A stretch of 64,000 bases of DNA, taken from NCBI RefSeq assembly GCF_010727125.1, contig NZ_AP022564.1, forward strand, positions 3,348,001 through 3,412,000, given 5' to 3'. Both the position numbers and the translations under genes were made by a program. The notes beneath the pieces were generated by a model. The model made no database searches. It was not told the origin of the DNA and was given only the letters and a program-made list of their open reading frames with translations. The first letter of the stretch is position 1; the number at the start of each line of letters is the position of its first letter. The stretch comes from Mycolicibacter terrae. Its GTDB lineage: Bacteria; Actinomycetota; Actinomycetes; Mycobacteriales; Mycobacteriaceae. This document shows, one piece after another, positions 53,309 through 63,700 of the stretch.

Positions 53309-54454
53309 ATGGACTTCTCGTTCACCGACGAACAGGAACTGCTGCGCATCACCGTCGCCAAGTTCCTCGCCGAACGCTACGACTTGGAGAAGAGCCGGGC
53401 TGCGGCCAAAACGGGTGCCGGCTGGCAGCCGCACATCTGGCGTGCCTTCGCCGAAGATCTCGGCATCCTGGGCGCGACTCTGCCCGAGAGTGTCGGGGGG
53501 CTCGGTGGTGGCGCGGTCGAGCTGATGATCATCACCGAGGCGCTCGGGCATGCCCTGGTGATCGAGCCGTTCGTGGAGACCGTCGTTGTCGCCGGCGGGC
53601 TGCTGCAACGCGCCGGCGGCCCGCGGGCCGAACAGCTCTTGGAGCGAATCGCTCTCGGGGAGGCCGTCGTTGCGGTGGCCGCCGAGGAGCCCGCATCGGC
53701 GGGCACTTGGCACGACGTGGCCACCACCGCGCGCCGCGACGGCGACCACTGGGTGCTCGACGGCGCCAAGATCGCGGTGGCCGCAGCACCGATCGCCACC
53801 CACCTGCTGGTGACCGCGCGGACCTCGGGTGCCCAGCGCGACACCACCGGCATCTCGCTGTTCCTGTTCGAACTCGATGCCGCGACACCGGGTCTCGGCG
53901 TGGAGTCGATGCGCACCATCGACGACCGTCGCGCCGCCGACCTGGTGCTCGACGGTCTACGTCTGCCCGCTGACGCGCTGTTGGGCACCGAGGACCAGGC
54001 ATGGCCGGCGTTGGAGCACACCGTTGATGTGGCAACCGCGGCGATCGTGTCCGAGGCGGTGGGCTGCCTGCGACGGGTGCTGGCCGACACGGTCGACTAC
54101 ACCAAGCAGCGTCAGCAGTTCGGCCAGCCCATCTCCACGTTCCAGGTGTTGCAGCATCGGATGGTGGACATGTACCTGGAGCTCGAACAGGCCGTCGCCG
54201 CACAGCACCTGGCGATCATGAAGCTCGATGCGGACCCGCGGGAACGCGCCCGGGCGGTATCGGCGGCCAAGGCGACGGTCGCTCGTGCCGCCCGGTTCAT
54301 CGGGCAGAGCGCGGTTCAGACCCACGGCGCGATGGGCATGACCGAGGAGCTGGCGATCGGGCACTACTTCAAACGGCTCACCGCGATCGAGTACCAGTTC
54401 GGTTCCCGCGACCGGCACCTGGCCCGGTACGCAGGCCTGACGGCGGCCCGCTGA
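53309..54454 (+). CDS. Acyl-CoA dehydrogenase (FadE), second subunit
   Basis: A 381-residue acyl-CoA dehydrogenase starting MDFSFTDEQELLRITVAKFL. It keeps the overall fold (VDYTKQRQQFGQPISTFQVL, QTHGAMGMTEELAIGHYFKR) but its FAD/substrate loop VAAEEPASAGTW is less conserved, as in the partner subunits of heteromeric dehydrogenases. It starts directly after the previous fadE stop, so the two are translated together. Last gene of the operon. Confidence 0.9.
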   Translation: MDFSFTDEQELLRITVAKFLAERYDLEKSRAAAKTGAGWQPHIWRAFAEDLGILGATLPESVGGLGGGAVELMIITEALGHALVIEPFVETVVVAGGLLQRAGGPRAEQLLERIALGEAVVAVAAEEPASAGTWHDVATTARRDGDHWVLDGAKIAVAAAPIATHLLVTARTSGAQRDTTGISLFLFELDAATPGLGVESMRTIDDRRAADLVLDGLRLPADALLGTEDQAWPALEHTVDVATAAIVSEAVGCLRRVLADTVDYTKQRQQFGQPISTFQVLQHRMVDMYLELEQAVAAQHLAIMKLDADPRERARAVSAAKATVARAARFIGQSAVQTHGAMGMTEELAIGHYFKRLTAIEYQFGSRDRHLARYAGLTAAR

Positions 54455-54483
54455 CAGCAGGTTTCTCCCGGTAACGTCGACGC

Positions 54484-55851
54484 ATGGGTGTGGTTTTCTC
54501 CAGCACGGTGGCGGCGCCGCAGGCGGAAGTCTTCGCCTGGCACGAGAGGCCGGGTGCGTTCACTCGGTTGAGCCCGCCGTGGCAGCCGATGCATCTGATC
54601 GCCGAAGCCGGCTCGCTGCGCGACGGCACGGCCGAACTGGCCCTTCCGGGCGGGCTTCGCTGGGTCGCCGAACACCAGGTGGCCGGCTACGACCCGCCGC
54701 GGCGTTTCGTCGATGCGCTCGGGGGCCGCAGCCTGGCGTCACTACCGACCCGGTTGGCGCTGAAGTGGCGGCACACCCACGAGTTCGACGATCTCGGTGG
54801 CGGCAGAACGCGCGTGACCGACACGGTCGACACCGCAATACCCGAGTCGATGCTGCGGCCGATGTTCATCTACCGGCACCGCCAGCTCGCCGACGATCTC
54901 GCCGCCCACCAGCGCGCCGAAGAACATGGCCTGGGGCCGATGACGGTAGCGGTCAGCGGGTCATCGGGGCTCGTCGGTTCGGCCCTGACCGCGTTCTTGA
55001 GCACCGGGGGCCATCGGGTGATCCGCCTGGTGCGACATGCGACAGGCCATCCCGGCGAGCGGCAGTGGAACCCCGACGCTCCCGATCGCAATCTGTTGGC
55101 CGGTGTCGATGCGGTGATTCACCTGGCCGGCACCTCGATCGCGGGACGGTTCACCGCCGAGCACCGCCGTGCGATCCGTGACAGCAGAATCGGGCCGACC
55201 CGCAAGCTCGCCGAGTTGGTGGCCCGAAAGGCCGGCGAACCCACGGCCCTGGTCTGCGCATCGGCGGTCGGCTACTACGGCTATGACCGCGGCGACGAAG
55301 TCCTCACCGAAGACAGTCAACGCGGGGACGGATTTCTCGCCGAGGTCGTCGCCGACTGGGAAGACGCGCTCGCCCCGGCTGAGCAGTCCGGGCAGCGGGT
55401 TGTTCGGATCCGCACCGGCATTGTGCAATCACCGCGAGGCGGGACACTGCGCCTGATGCGGCCGCTGTTCTCCGCCGGGTTGGGTGGCCGGCTCGGCGAC
55501 GGCAGACAGTGGCTGTCGTGGATCGGGATCGACGACCTGGTCGACATCTACCATCGCGCCCTGTGGGACACCGGACTTCGCGGCGCCGTCAATGCCGTCG
55601 CGCCGGATCCGGTGCGCAACAGCGAGTACACCAAGACACTCGGTCGGGTGCTGCGCCGGCCCACCCTCCTGCCCGTCCCACGGCTGGGGCCACGACTGCT
55701 ACTAGGCGACCAAGGTGCACGTGAACTCGCCTGCGCGAGCCAGCGAGTACTGCCCGAGCGGCTGCACGATGCGGGACACCGGTTCCGCATGCCCGACCTC
55801 GAACCGTTGCTGCGGCATCTGTTGGGCCGTTCCGCTACGGGCGGCGATTGA
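54484..55851 (+). CDS. SRPBCC domain fused to TIGR01777/SDR39U1-type epimerase
   Basis: A 455-residue fusion. The first about 150 residues are a START-like SRPBCC domain (VFSSTVAAPQAEVFAWHERP, FVDALGGRSLASL). The rest is an extended SDR of the YfcH/SDR39U1 family: GSSGLVGSALTAFL for the cofactor, HLAGTSIAGRFTAEHRRAI, ASAVGYYGYDRGD containing the YxxxxG-like active region and WLSWIGIDDLVDIYHRAL. Most bacterial members lack the SRPBCC domain. The biochemical role is unknown. It is 29 bp after the fadE pair and could still belong to that transcript. Confidence 0.88.
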   Translation: MGVVFSSTVAAPQAEVFAWHERPGAFTRLSPPWQPMHLIAEAGSLRDGTAELALPGGLRWVAEHQVAGYDPPRRFVDALGGRSLASLPTRLALKWRHTHEFDDLGGGRTRVTDTVDTAIPESMLRPMFIYRHRQLADDLAAHQRAEEHGLGPMTVAVSGSSGLVGSALTAFLSTGGHRVIRLVRHATGHPGERQWNPDAPDRNLLAGVDAVIHLAGTSIAGRFTAEHRRAIRDSRIGPTRKLAELVARKAGEPTALVCASAVGYYGYDRGDEVLTEDSQRGDGFLAEVVADWEDALAPAEQSGQRVVRIRTGIVQSPRGGTLRLMRPLFSAGLGGRLGDGRQWLSWIGIDDLVDIYHRALWDTGLRGAVNAVAPDPVRNSEYTKTLGRVLRRPTLLPVPRLGPRLLLGDQGARELACASQRVLPERLHDAGHRFRMPDLEPLLRHLLGRSATGGD

Positions 55852-55962
55852 GTACCGCAATGTGTCCGGACAGCACGGTGGCGATGTCGGCCTACAGCGT
55901 TGGCCAGACCACCGCCGAACCGGTGCCCAGCAAGGTAGAAATCTGCACGTGACTCCCTGGGG

Positions 55963-56604
55963 TCAATTATTTTTCGTGACAGGTACCGCAATCTCGTTGC
56001 GGCGAAACAACGGAATGGTCCACGGCGGGTCGTAGAACCATGCCTGCGGCGCGCCGGCCGGCTGGAAAGCCAATTCCTCCAAGGCGTTCAACAGCTGCAC
56101 GCTGTGTGCTTCCACAGCACGACGACCGCGATCACCGGCGAAGGTGTGTACCGCGACGGTTTCAGCAGGCAAGCGCACCAGCCGCACAGCCGAGTTGTCG
56201 GGGTCCGGCAGTGATTCCAGGGTGATGCCGGCCGGCATGAAGAAGCGGATTACCCATTGTCCCGGGACGGCGGATTGTTGGGCCACCGGAGAGGCCATCG
56301 CGATCCGCTCGCCCGCCGGGGAGGCAGTGCCTTGGGCGACCGGTGCAGTCATCGCGAACTTCGTTCGGGAGTGATTGCCGCCGAAGATGTATCCGGCCAG
56401 CCGCCGAAACCCAATATTGCGAGCCGCTTCCTCGTCACCGGTAACAATCGTCTCAGCGACGATTCGCTCGCCATAGCGGCGAATCTCCACATCACGAGTG
56501 CGCTGTTCGACCGTGTAGGAAGGTTCCTCGGTTCCGTTCCGGAACCCGACCAGGGAGCCGACGCCCTGCAGAGCAGCGCTCGCCATCGCGAAGATTCCAC
56601 TCAT
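55963..56604 (-). CDS. SOUL-family haem-binding protein
   Basis: A 213-residue SOUL/HBP-family protein. Family stretches are YTVEQRTRDVEIRRYGERIV, GYIFGGNHSRTKFAMTAPV and FMPAGITLESLPDPDN, followed by TVAVHTFAGDR. Members bind haem or tetrapyrroles weakly; the function in bacteria is unknown. The N-terminal FAMASAALQGVGSLVG stretch is hydrophobic and may be a membrane anchor. It lies in convergent orientation to the epimerase gene. Confidence 0.88.
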   Translation of the reverse strand: MSGIFAMASAALQGVGSLVGFRNGTEEPSYTVEQRTRDVEIRRYGERIVAETIVTGDEEAARNIGFRRLAGYIFGGNHSRTKFAMTAPVAQGTASPAGERIAMASPVAQQSAVPGQWVIRFFMPAGITLESLPDPDNSAVRLVRLPAETVAVHTFAGDRGRRAVEAHSVQLLNALEELAFQPAGAPQAWFYDPPWTIPLFRRNEIAVPVTKNN

Positions 56605-56764
56605 TTACGGCCTCCGCTCATCCGGACCCACACGGTGGCCCTCCCCGGCGCACCAATTGCAGCCGGGAGCCGGGTACCCGTTCGGCCACCAAATTATTCG
56701 GTCAGTCAATGGGAGTGCCGGGTAAGCCGGTCATCTCGGCTCCGTTCGGTCAGCGACCGATGCG

Positions 56765-58441
56765 TCAGGCCGGCGAGAGCGGCAACCGCAGCGCGCCGGG
56801 GGCGTGCCCGGGCACCGTCGGGTGTTGGGGAAACACCGGCGCGATGCGCCGGTAGGGTTCTCCGAGCGGCGGGCGGGGGTCCGGCTCGCCGTTGTTGGGC
56901 CAAAACGCCACGGCGCGTTCGGCTTGCGCGGTGATGGTGAACGAGGGGTTGACACCCAGGTTGGCGGTGATCGCCGACCCGTCGACGACGTGGACTCCGG
57001 GATGTCCGTAGGCCCGCTGATACGGGTCGATGACACCGCTCTGCGCGGACTCACCGATCGGGCAGCCGCCGATGAAGTGCGCGGTCAGCGGGATATTGAG
57101 TGCGTCGAGGTAGGTGCCACCGGCGAACCCACCCACCTTTTCGGCCATCCGGCGCGCGACATCGTGGGCGACCGGGATCCAGTCCGGATTCGGCTCCCCG
57201 CCCCCCTGCTTGGTGGTCATCCTGGTGCCGAACAGGCCGCGCTTGCGATAGGTGGTCAGCGAGTTGTCCAGTGACTGCATCACCAGGATGATGATCGAAT
57301 GCTCCGAGGCGCCGCGCGGGAACATGCTGCGCAGCAGCAGCCCCGGGTGCCGCATGATGGTCAGCAGCAACCGGGCGAAACGCCATGGGCCGCCGTCGAT
57401 CAGATGGGTGCCCATCATCGAGAGCAGGTTGGATCCCTTGCCGTAGCGGCACACCTCGACATGGGTGTTGGCCTCCGGGTGGATCGACGAGGTGATCGCC
57501 ACCCCCTGGGCGAAATCGTCCCGGTCGGGCGCCAGCACCACCGGCACCTCTTCGGAGTTGGTGCGGGTCAACTCCCCCAACCGCGGCGAGAGATGCGGCA
57601 GTGATCCGGTGTCGCGCAGCTTGTGCAGCAGCCGCTGGGTGGCCAGCGAGGCCGCGGCGAAGACCACCTGGCGCGCGGTGAAGTCCTGTTTGTGCTTGCG
57701 AAACCACCGGCCGGTGCGCTCCGTGCTGACGACATAACCGCCGTCGCGCGGTCGCACGTCGGTGACCATGGTCAGTGGATGGATCCGGGCGCCGGCGTGT
57801 TCGGCCAGATACAGGTAGTTGGTCTCGGTGGTGTTCTTGGCGTTGTGCGGGCAGCCGGTGAAGCATTGCGCGCACGCGATGCAGCCGGTGCGAGCCGGCC
57901 CGGCGCCGCCGAAGAACGGGTCGTCGACGGTCTTGCCGGGCTCATCGCCGAAGAACACCCCGACGTTGGTGGGGTGGTAGGTGTCCTCGACACCGAGGTC
58001 ACGGGCCACCGCCAGCAACACCTCGTCGGCCGGGGTGGTGTGCGGGGTGGGCGTCACCCCGAGCATCCGCCGGGCCTGTTCGTAGTACGGCGCCAGCTCG
58101 GATTTCCAGTCGGTGATGTGCGCCCACTGCGGATCGGTGTAGAACCGCTCCAACGGTTCATAGAGGGTGTTGCCGTAGATCAGCGACCCACCGCCTACGC
58201 CGACTGCGCTGGCGATGAACGTCTTGCCGAGCACGGTGAGGCGTTGCGGGCCGTAGCAGCCCAGTTTCGGTGCCCACATGGCCTTGCGGACGTGCCAGTT
58301 GTTGGGCGGGAAATCGGTGGGCGCCCACCGCCGGCCCATGTCCAGCACACCGACGCGGTAGCCCTTCTCGGTGAGACGTAGTGCCGCTACGCTGCCGCCG
58401 AATCCCGAACCGATCACCACCACGTCGTAGTCAAATGTCAT
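56765..58441 (-). CDS. GMC-type oxidoreductase, ChoD (cholesterol oxidase)-like
   Basis: An FAD-dependent GMC oxidoreductase of 558 residues. The FAD motif is VVIGSGFGGSVAALRL, followed by ASAVGVGGGSLIYGNTLYEP. A CIACAQCFTGC cysteine cluster, LMSMMGTH-type region LLSMMGTHLIDGG and the C-terminal HVVDGSAITANLGVNPSFTI complete the family pattern. It resembles M. tuberculosis Rv3409c (ChoD) over its full length from memory. Despite the name, ChoD-type proteins in mycobacteria are not the main cholesterol oxidase and their substrate is uncertain. It is not in an obvious operon. Confidence 0.92.
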   Translation of the reverse strand: MTFDYDVVVIGSGFGGSVAALRLTEKGYRVGVLDMGRRWAPTDFPPNNWHVRKAMWAPKLGCYGPQRLTVLGKTFIASAVGVGGGSLIYGNTLYEPLERFYTDPQWAHITDWKSELAPYYEQARRMLGVTPTPHTTPADEVLLAVARDLGVEDTYHPTNVGVFFGDEPGKTVDDPFFGGAGPARTGCIACAQCFTGCPHNAKNTTETNYLYLAEHAGARIHPLTMVTDVRPRDGGYVVSTERTGRWFRKHKQDFTARQVVFAAASLATQRLLHKLRDTGSLPHLSPRLGELTRTNSEEVPVVLAPDRDDFAQGVAITSSIHPEANTHVEVCRYGKGSNLLSMMGTHLIDGGPWRFARLLLTIMRHPGLLLRSMFPRGASEHSIIILVMQSLDNSLTTYRKRGLFGTRMTTKQGGGEPNPDWIPVAHDVARRMAEKVGGFAGGTYLDALNIPLTAHFIGGCPIGESAQSGVIDPYQRAYGHPGVHVVDGSAITANLGVNPSFTITAQAERAVAFWPNNGEPDPRPPLGEPYRRIAPVFPQHPTVPGHAPGALRLPLSPA

Positions 58442-58552
58442 GTGGGGGCTCCTGATGCGTTCGCCCGAAATGGGCGCGGTCCTATGGCGTAGTGAAGCAC
58501 GTCGCCGACCGGTCTCGCTCAGCTTTGGCGCGGCGGTGCCCGGGTCGGGGAG

Positions 58553-58969
58553 CTATCCCCCGTCGCGACTGCGGGCGGGCACCAGCAACAGCAGCGACGC
58601 CACCAGGACCAGGCTGAGGGCGACTACGTTGAGTACCGCGTCACGCGGGCCGTACATGTGCAACATGCCGAGGTGGTAGATCAGGTGCAGCATGTTGAAA
58701 ACCGACACGCAGATCGCGGTGACCACCACGACGGCGCGGTTGCCCACGTAATACAGCGCCAGGGCGCTGAGGGCCGCCAGCCCCAGGTACATGGAACCGA
58801 CATCCTTGACGAAGTGCTCGTTGTAAGGGCCGAGCACCGGCAGCCAGGTCATCCCCAGACCGGGAAACGTGTTGTACCAATTCAGCGGGGCGAAGTACGC
58901 CCACCCTCCGACGCCGACTCCGACGATCGTCAGGAAGATCAGACATATGCGATGCACGATGGGTTTCAT
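58553..58969 (-). CDS. Small four-helix membrane protein
   Basis: A 138-residue membrane protein. Four hydrophobic segments are evident: ICLIFLTIVGVGVGGWAYF, MYLGLAALSALALYYV, AVVVVTAICVSVFNMLHLIYH and VLNVVALSLVLVASLLLLV. A Trp/Tyr/Asn-rich loop (APLNWYNTFPGLGMTWLP) follows helix 1, resembling DUF4345-type proteins. No enzymatic motif is seen. ATG 58969 was chosen; the upstream frame is basic low complexity. It precedes the GMC gene on the same strand. Confidence 0.8.
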   Translation of the reverse strand: MKPIVHRICLIFLTIVGVGVGGWAYFAPLNWYNTFPGLGMTWLPVLGPYNEHFVKDVGSMYLGLAALSALALYYVGNRAVVVVTAICVSVFNMLHLIYHLGMLHMYGPRDAVLNVVALSLVLVASLLLLVPARSRDGG

Positions 58970-59013
58970 ACTCACCTGACGACGCGGCGAACGAGTTTGT
59001 GACATCCGGCCGG

Positions 59014-59766
59014 TCACCTGCCGTCCGGTGTGAGCGCGTCCAGCCACTCGGCAAAGGTTTGCCGGCCCCTCGGGCCGGGCTCGGTGGGCAGCAGTGCGCC
59101 AGTGGCCATGGCCTTTCCGGCCGCGCCGGGCAGCCGCAGCGGAATGACCAGGCGGTGCTCTGCACGCCGCCGGATCAACTGCCGGGCCATATCGACGACC
59201 GACTCCACGCGGGGGCCGGCGAGTTCTGGCGCCATGTGCTGGGGCTCACCAGCGGCCAGGCCGGCCAGGTGCGCGGCGACTTCGTCGACAGCGATGGGTT
59301 GCGAGCGCATTTTCGGGACCAGCGCGACCGGGCCCGGCACCTGCGCGAGCACTTGGCCGGCGAATTCGTGGAATTGGGCGGCCCGCAGGATGGTCCACGG
59401 CACGGGGCCGGCCTTCACCATTTCCTCTTGGCGCAACTTGCCTTGGTAGTAGCCGGTGGTGGCCCGGTCGATGCCGATGATCGACAGCGCGACGTGGTGG
59501 CGGACTCCGGCACGCTCGGCGGCGGCCAGCAGGTTGGTGGTCGCTGCACCGAAGGAGGCCTGTGCCTTTGTGGCGTTCATGGTCGCGAAATCGGTGACAT
59601 CGATGATGGCCTCGACGCCGTCGAGTGCGGTGTCGAGGCCGGTGTTTTGCAGTAGGTCGACCCCGTGCGCGCGGGCGAGTATCACCGGCCGGTGTCCCTG
59701 GTTGCGGAGATGGTCGACGACCTTGCGCCCGGTCTTGCCGGTTCCGCCGGCAACCGCGACTTTCAT
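59014..59766 (-). CDS. NmrA-like NAD(P)H-binding reductase (atypical SDR)
   Basis: A 250-residue atypical SDR beginning MKVAVAGGTGKTGRKVVDHL, with the GGTGxTG cofactor loop, LARAHGVDLL, and the HVALSIIGIDRATTGYYQGK region in place of a classical YxxxK. Related proteins include quinone reductases, NmrA sensors and anti-oxidant ferredoxin-type reductases; the activity cannot be decided. It is divergent from the SnoaL-like gene with a 125-bp shared promoter region. Confidence 0.88.
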   Translation of the reverse strand: MKVAVAGGTGKTGRKVVDHLRNQGHRPVILARAHGVDLLQNTGLDTALDGVEAIIDVTDFATMNATKAQASFGAATTNLLAAAERAGVRHHVALSIIGIDRATTGYYQGKLRQEEMVKAGPVPWTILRAAQFHEFAGQVLAQVPGPVALVPKMRSQPIAVDEVAAHLAGLAAGEPQHMAPELAGPRVESVVDMARQLIRRRAEHRLVIPLRLPGAAGKAMATGALLPTEPGPRGRQTFAEWLDALTPDGR

Positions 59767-59891
59767 GAGTGGTGTCCTTCCCCGATTTTGACGGCGTACC
59801 CGAGCGATCAGGTTCATTCTGGCCGAAAACGGCTGGACGCACGGGCACGATCGGATGCACAGCCGGGCGAATCAGTGATCTGGAGGACGTC

Positions 59892-60455
59892 ATGACCGAC
59901 CGCTTCGCCATTCCGCCCGCGGACGTGCTGCGGGCGCGCGAGAAGCTCGTCCTCGACCACTTCCATGACGAGGTCCGCCAGGACTGGGACGACGTGCTGG
60001 CCACGTTCCCCCACCCGCACTACGAGATCATTCCGACTCTGACCGTGCACGACGGTGACACCGACGTCCGCGCTTACTATCGCGATACCCGAGTCGCCTT
60101 CCCTGACCAGGACCACGAGATCATCGCGCTGCGGCACAGTGCCGACGCGGTGATTGTCGAGTTCTGGCTCCTAGGAACACATTTGGGTCCGCTGGGCGGT
60201 ATTCCGGCCACCGGATCGCGGCACCGCACCCGGATGACGGCCTACTTCGTCTTCGACGAGAACGAGAACCTGATCGCCGAGCGGATCTACTTCGACACCT
60301 TGTCGATGCTGAAGCAGCTCCTCGGCGGGCTCAACCTGCGCGATCCGCGTACCTGGCCGCTGGTGATCCGCGGGGTACGCGGCCTACTCAAGATGTCCGC
60401 CGAGCCCGACCCGCTTCTGGTGAACACCCCAGCCGCCGGCTTATCACCGCCCTGA
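59892..60455 (+). CDS. SnoaL-like/ester-cyclase-type NTF2-fold protein
   Basis: A 187-residue NTF2-like protein from ATG 59892, with a GGAGG ribosome site. The fold is seen in VLRAREKLVLDHFHDEVR, HYEIIPTLTVHDGDTDVRAYY, AFPDQDHEIIALRHSADAVI and AYFVFDENENLIAERIYFD, typical of SnoaL/ester cyclase proteins with a His-Asp centre (FPDQDHE). The substrate is unknown. It is divergent from the NmrA-like reductase; the two may act on the same compound. Confidence 0.85.
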   Translation: MTDRFAIPPADVLRAREKLVLDHFHDEVRQDWDDVLATFPHPHYEIIPTLTVHDGDTDVRAYYRDTRVAFPDQDHEIIALRHSADAVIVEFWLLGTHLGPLGGIPATGSRHRTRMTAYFVFDENENLIAERIYFDTLSMLKQLLGGLNLRDPRTWPLVIRGVRGLLKMSAEPDPLLVNTPAAGLSPP

Positions 60456-60790
60456 GTGTGTTCGACGCGACGACCGGCGAGCGGGCCCGCCGTCTGGACG
60501 TGCTCCAGCAGTGCCGGGCGGGCCTGACGGTCGACCATCACCAGCGAAGCTGATACTAAGAATTTTCTAAGCGTTGATCGGCGTGAACGGCAACCTCGGC
60601 GCGACCATCAACAGCGAAGCGACACGTCACCTAGCGGCGGCGACAGCCCGTAGAAACGCGACAAGTTCCATTTCCGGAAAAACATTGACATCTCCGTAAA
60701 TTAGGCAAAGACTTACGTAATGCTTTGATTCTCGAACCTGTTCCACATTGAAAACCCACCACTGTTCGCGTCGCTTTAAGGAGATCGACC
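60456..60790 (+). other. 335-bp leader region of the PGRS gene
   Basis: No gene is supported here. The first 100 bp hold a short open frame (VFDATTGERARRLDVLQQ...) after a GTG at 60458, without a ribosome site, probably a remnant. From about 60660 the DNA becomes AT-rich, with a TTGACA-like element (60687-60692) but no clear -10, and an AAGGAG ribosome site just before the ATG at 60791. This is presumably the PGRS promoter and 5' UTR. Confidence 0.5.
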
Positions 60791-63700
60791 ATGGCTCAGC
60801 ACCCCAGCACGCGGCAGGGCAAGTCACGTCAGACCCAGGCACGCCGTCGCCGCGCAGCCGGTCTCGGAGCCACGGCCAGTGCCTTCCTGGCGTTCGGATT
60901 GACCCCGCTGGCTCTGGCGCCGACTGCGAGCGCCGACTTCTTCGGGTTGGACTGGCTTGACGACCTCTTCGAACCCGGCGCCGCGGCGAGCGCCGTCGGC
61001 CCGACCGGGGATTCCGGCTGGGACGCTTTGATGAACGCTCTTGGCTTCGGCTCTACCGGCTCGTCAGGTGTGGACACCGCTGCCCTTGCACTGCCGGGTG
61101 TCGCTGCCGCAGGCGATCCGAACCCTATCGCTACGGCTTTCCAGAACGACTTCTACCTGCCCCTGCACGCGGCCCTCGAGGCCTACATAAACAGCCCGCT
61201 CGGTGAAGCGATCAATCCTGTTATCAATCAGCTGTTTGCGCCGCTGATCCTGCCGGGCTTTTGTGGCTTGATCTGTGACGGCGCCGACGGGACGATGGCC
61301 GACCCTGACGGTCAAGGTGGGGGGTTGTTCTTCGGCGACGCCGGTGACGGCTACGACGCCAGCAACGACCCGGGTATGGCCGGCGGCAACGGCGGAGTTG
61401 CCGGGGGTATCGGCAACGGCGGCGACGGCGGAGCGGGCGGCCTCGGCGCCGACGGCGGCAACGGGGGCGCCGGCGGCGAGTGGATGGGCAACGGCGGCAG
61501 GGGCGGCGACGGCGGAGCCGGCGGCCTGGTCAATGGCACAGTCGTCGACGGTGGCAATGGCGGTAGCGGCGGCAGCGCCGGCCATGTCCAAGACTTTTTC
61601 GGCATAGGAGCGCTTGGGAACGGCGGCAACGGCGGCAACGGCGGAGCCGGCTACACCGGCGCCAACGGCTCGGCGGGGAACGCAGGCACCGGCCCCGCAA
61701 GCGACGGCGGCAACGGCGGCAACGGCCAGACAGGCGGCAACGCCGGCAACGGCGGGAACGGCGGCGCCGGTTCGCTGTGGCTCGGCAACGGCGGCAACGG
61801 CGGCAACGGCGGGGTCGGCGGCAACGGCGGTAACGGCGGGGTCGGCGGTGCCGGAACGGACACGCTCTCTGCGGACGCCCTGGGCGGCTCCGGCGGCGCC
61901 GGCGGTACCGGTGCTGACGGCGGTAACGGCGGCAACGCGGGTAAGGGGGGCACCGGCGCGGCCCTCTTCGGCAGTGACGGCAGAACCGGTTCTAACGGTG
62001 ACGGCGGCGCTGGCGGCATCGGCGCCGATGGCGGCCGCGCGGGTGCCGGCGCCAGCGGAACTGATGGCGCCAATGGCACTACGCCCGGCGAAGATGGCGC
62101 CGACGGCACCGACGGCACCGGCGGCGGTTTCGGCGGTAACGGCGGCGGGGGCGGTAACGGCGGTGCCGGTGGCACGACCGCAGGCGTCGCCGCCGGTAAC
62201 CATGGCGCCGGCGGGGCCGGCGGCGACGGTGGGGCAGGTGGCAACGCCGGCAACGGCGGCAACGGCGGCAACGGTGCCGACGGAGGCACCAACGATGCGG
62301 CCGGAAATGGCGGCAACGGCGGGGACAGCGGGTTCAGCGGGTACGGCGGACTCGCCGGGGCCGGCGGAGTCGGCCCTGACGACACAAGCGCCGCGAATGG
62401 CGCAGACGGTGCTGAGGGCACCCCTGGTGACGGCGGGGCCGGCGGCAACGGCGGCAAGGGTGTCACCCTGGCCGACGGCACCGGGCAAGCCGGCGGCAAC
62501 GGCGGTGACGGCGGTGCCGGCGACTACTACGGCAACGGCGGCGCGGGCGGTAAAGGCGGCGACGGCGCGGCCGGTGCCAGCGACATGAGCGGCAGCGGTA
62601 ACGGCGGCGATGGCGGCCAAGGCGGTAACGGCGGCTACGGCGGTTACGGCGGCTTCAGCGGCGGCGCCGGAGGCGATGCCGGTGCCGGCGGTGCAGGGGG
62701 TAATGCCACCGGCGCCGGCGCGGGCGCCGGCACTGCTGCTCAGGGTGGTTTTGGAGGCGGCGGCGGGTCCCATTACCTGAACACCGACGGCAGCCACGAT
62801 GGCATCGGTGGTAACGGCGGCCGCGGTGGTACCGGCGGCAACGGTTCCGATGGCGCCACCCCGACGGCCGGTGGTTGGGGCGGTCTCGGTGGATTTGGCA
62901 GCACCGGCGGCGTCGGCGGCGTCGGCGGCGTCGGCGGCAACGGAGGCACCGACGGCAGCGCCGGTAGCGTCGGCGGCGTCGGCGGCAACGGAGGCACCGG
63001 AGGCACCACCACCGACGCCGCCGCCGGCGGTGGCGGCGGCGGTGGTGGCGGAGGTGGCGGTGGCGGTGCGGCCCAAGACGGCGGTGTAGGCGGGGCCGGC
63101 GGTGTAGGCGGCGACTCTGGCAGCGGCAGCACCGGCGGGAACCCCCCGCCCGGCAGTGCCTTCGGTGGCAGTGGCGGCGGCGGAGGCTACGGCGGGCAGG
63201 GTGGCACCGGCATCGGCACCGGCGGCGTGGGCGGTGCCGGCGGGGCCGGCGGGGCCGGCGGCAACGGCTCCGCGGGCAGCGGGGGCGGCTCTGGTGGTCA
63301 GGGCGGCTACGGCGGCGACAACTACTACACGACCGGCAGTGACGGTGGGGCCGGCGGCGCTGGCGGCGACGGCACCGACGGCGGCTACGGCGGCATCGGC
63401 GGCTTTGGCGGCTCAGGCGGCGGCAGCAACGACGGCGACGGTGCCGGCGGTGATGGTGGGGCCGGCGGCGCCGGCGGCCTGGGCACCACTGGCGGCGAAG
63501 GGGGTTACGGGGGTGACGGAGGCACCGGCGCCACCGGTGGCCAGGGTGCTGTCGGCGGGGATGGTGCGGCCGGCGGGGCCGGAGGCGTCGGGATGACCGG
63601 CGGCACCGGCGGTAACGGTGGCATCGGCGGCGGTGGCGGCTTCGTCGGCGACGGTGGCAACGCTGCCGGCGGCGTCGGCGGCGCTGGCGGCACCGGCAGT

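Noticed and set aside
61064..63076. 670-codon antisense ORF in the PGRS gene
   Set aside because: It is the reverse reading of the Gly-rich repeat (Ala/Val/Thr-rich product) and has no domain or ribosome site.
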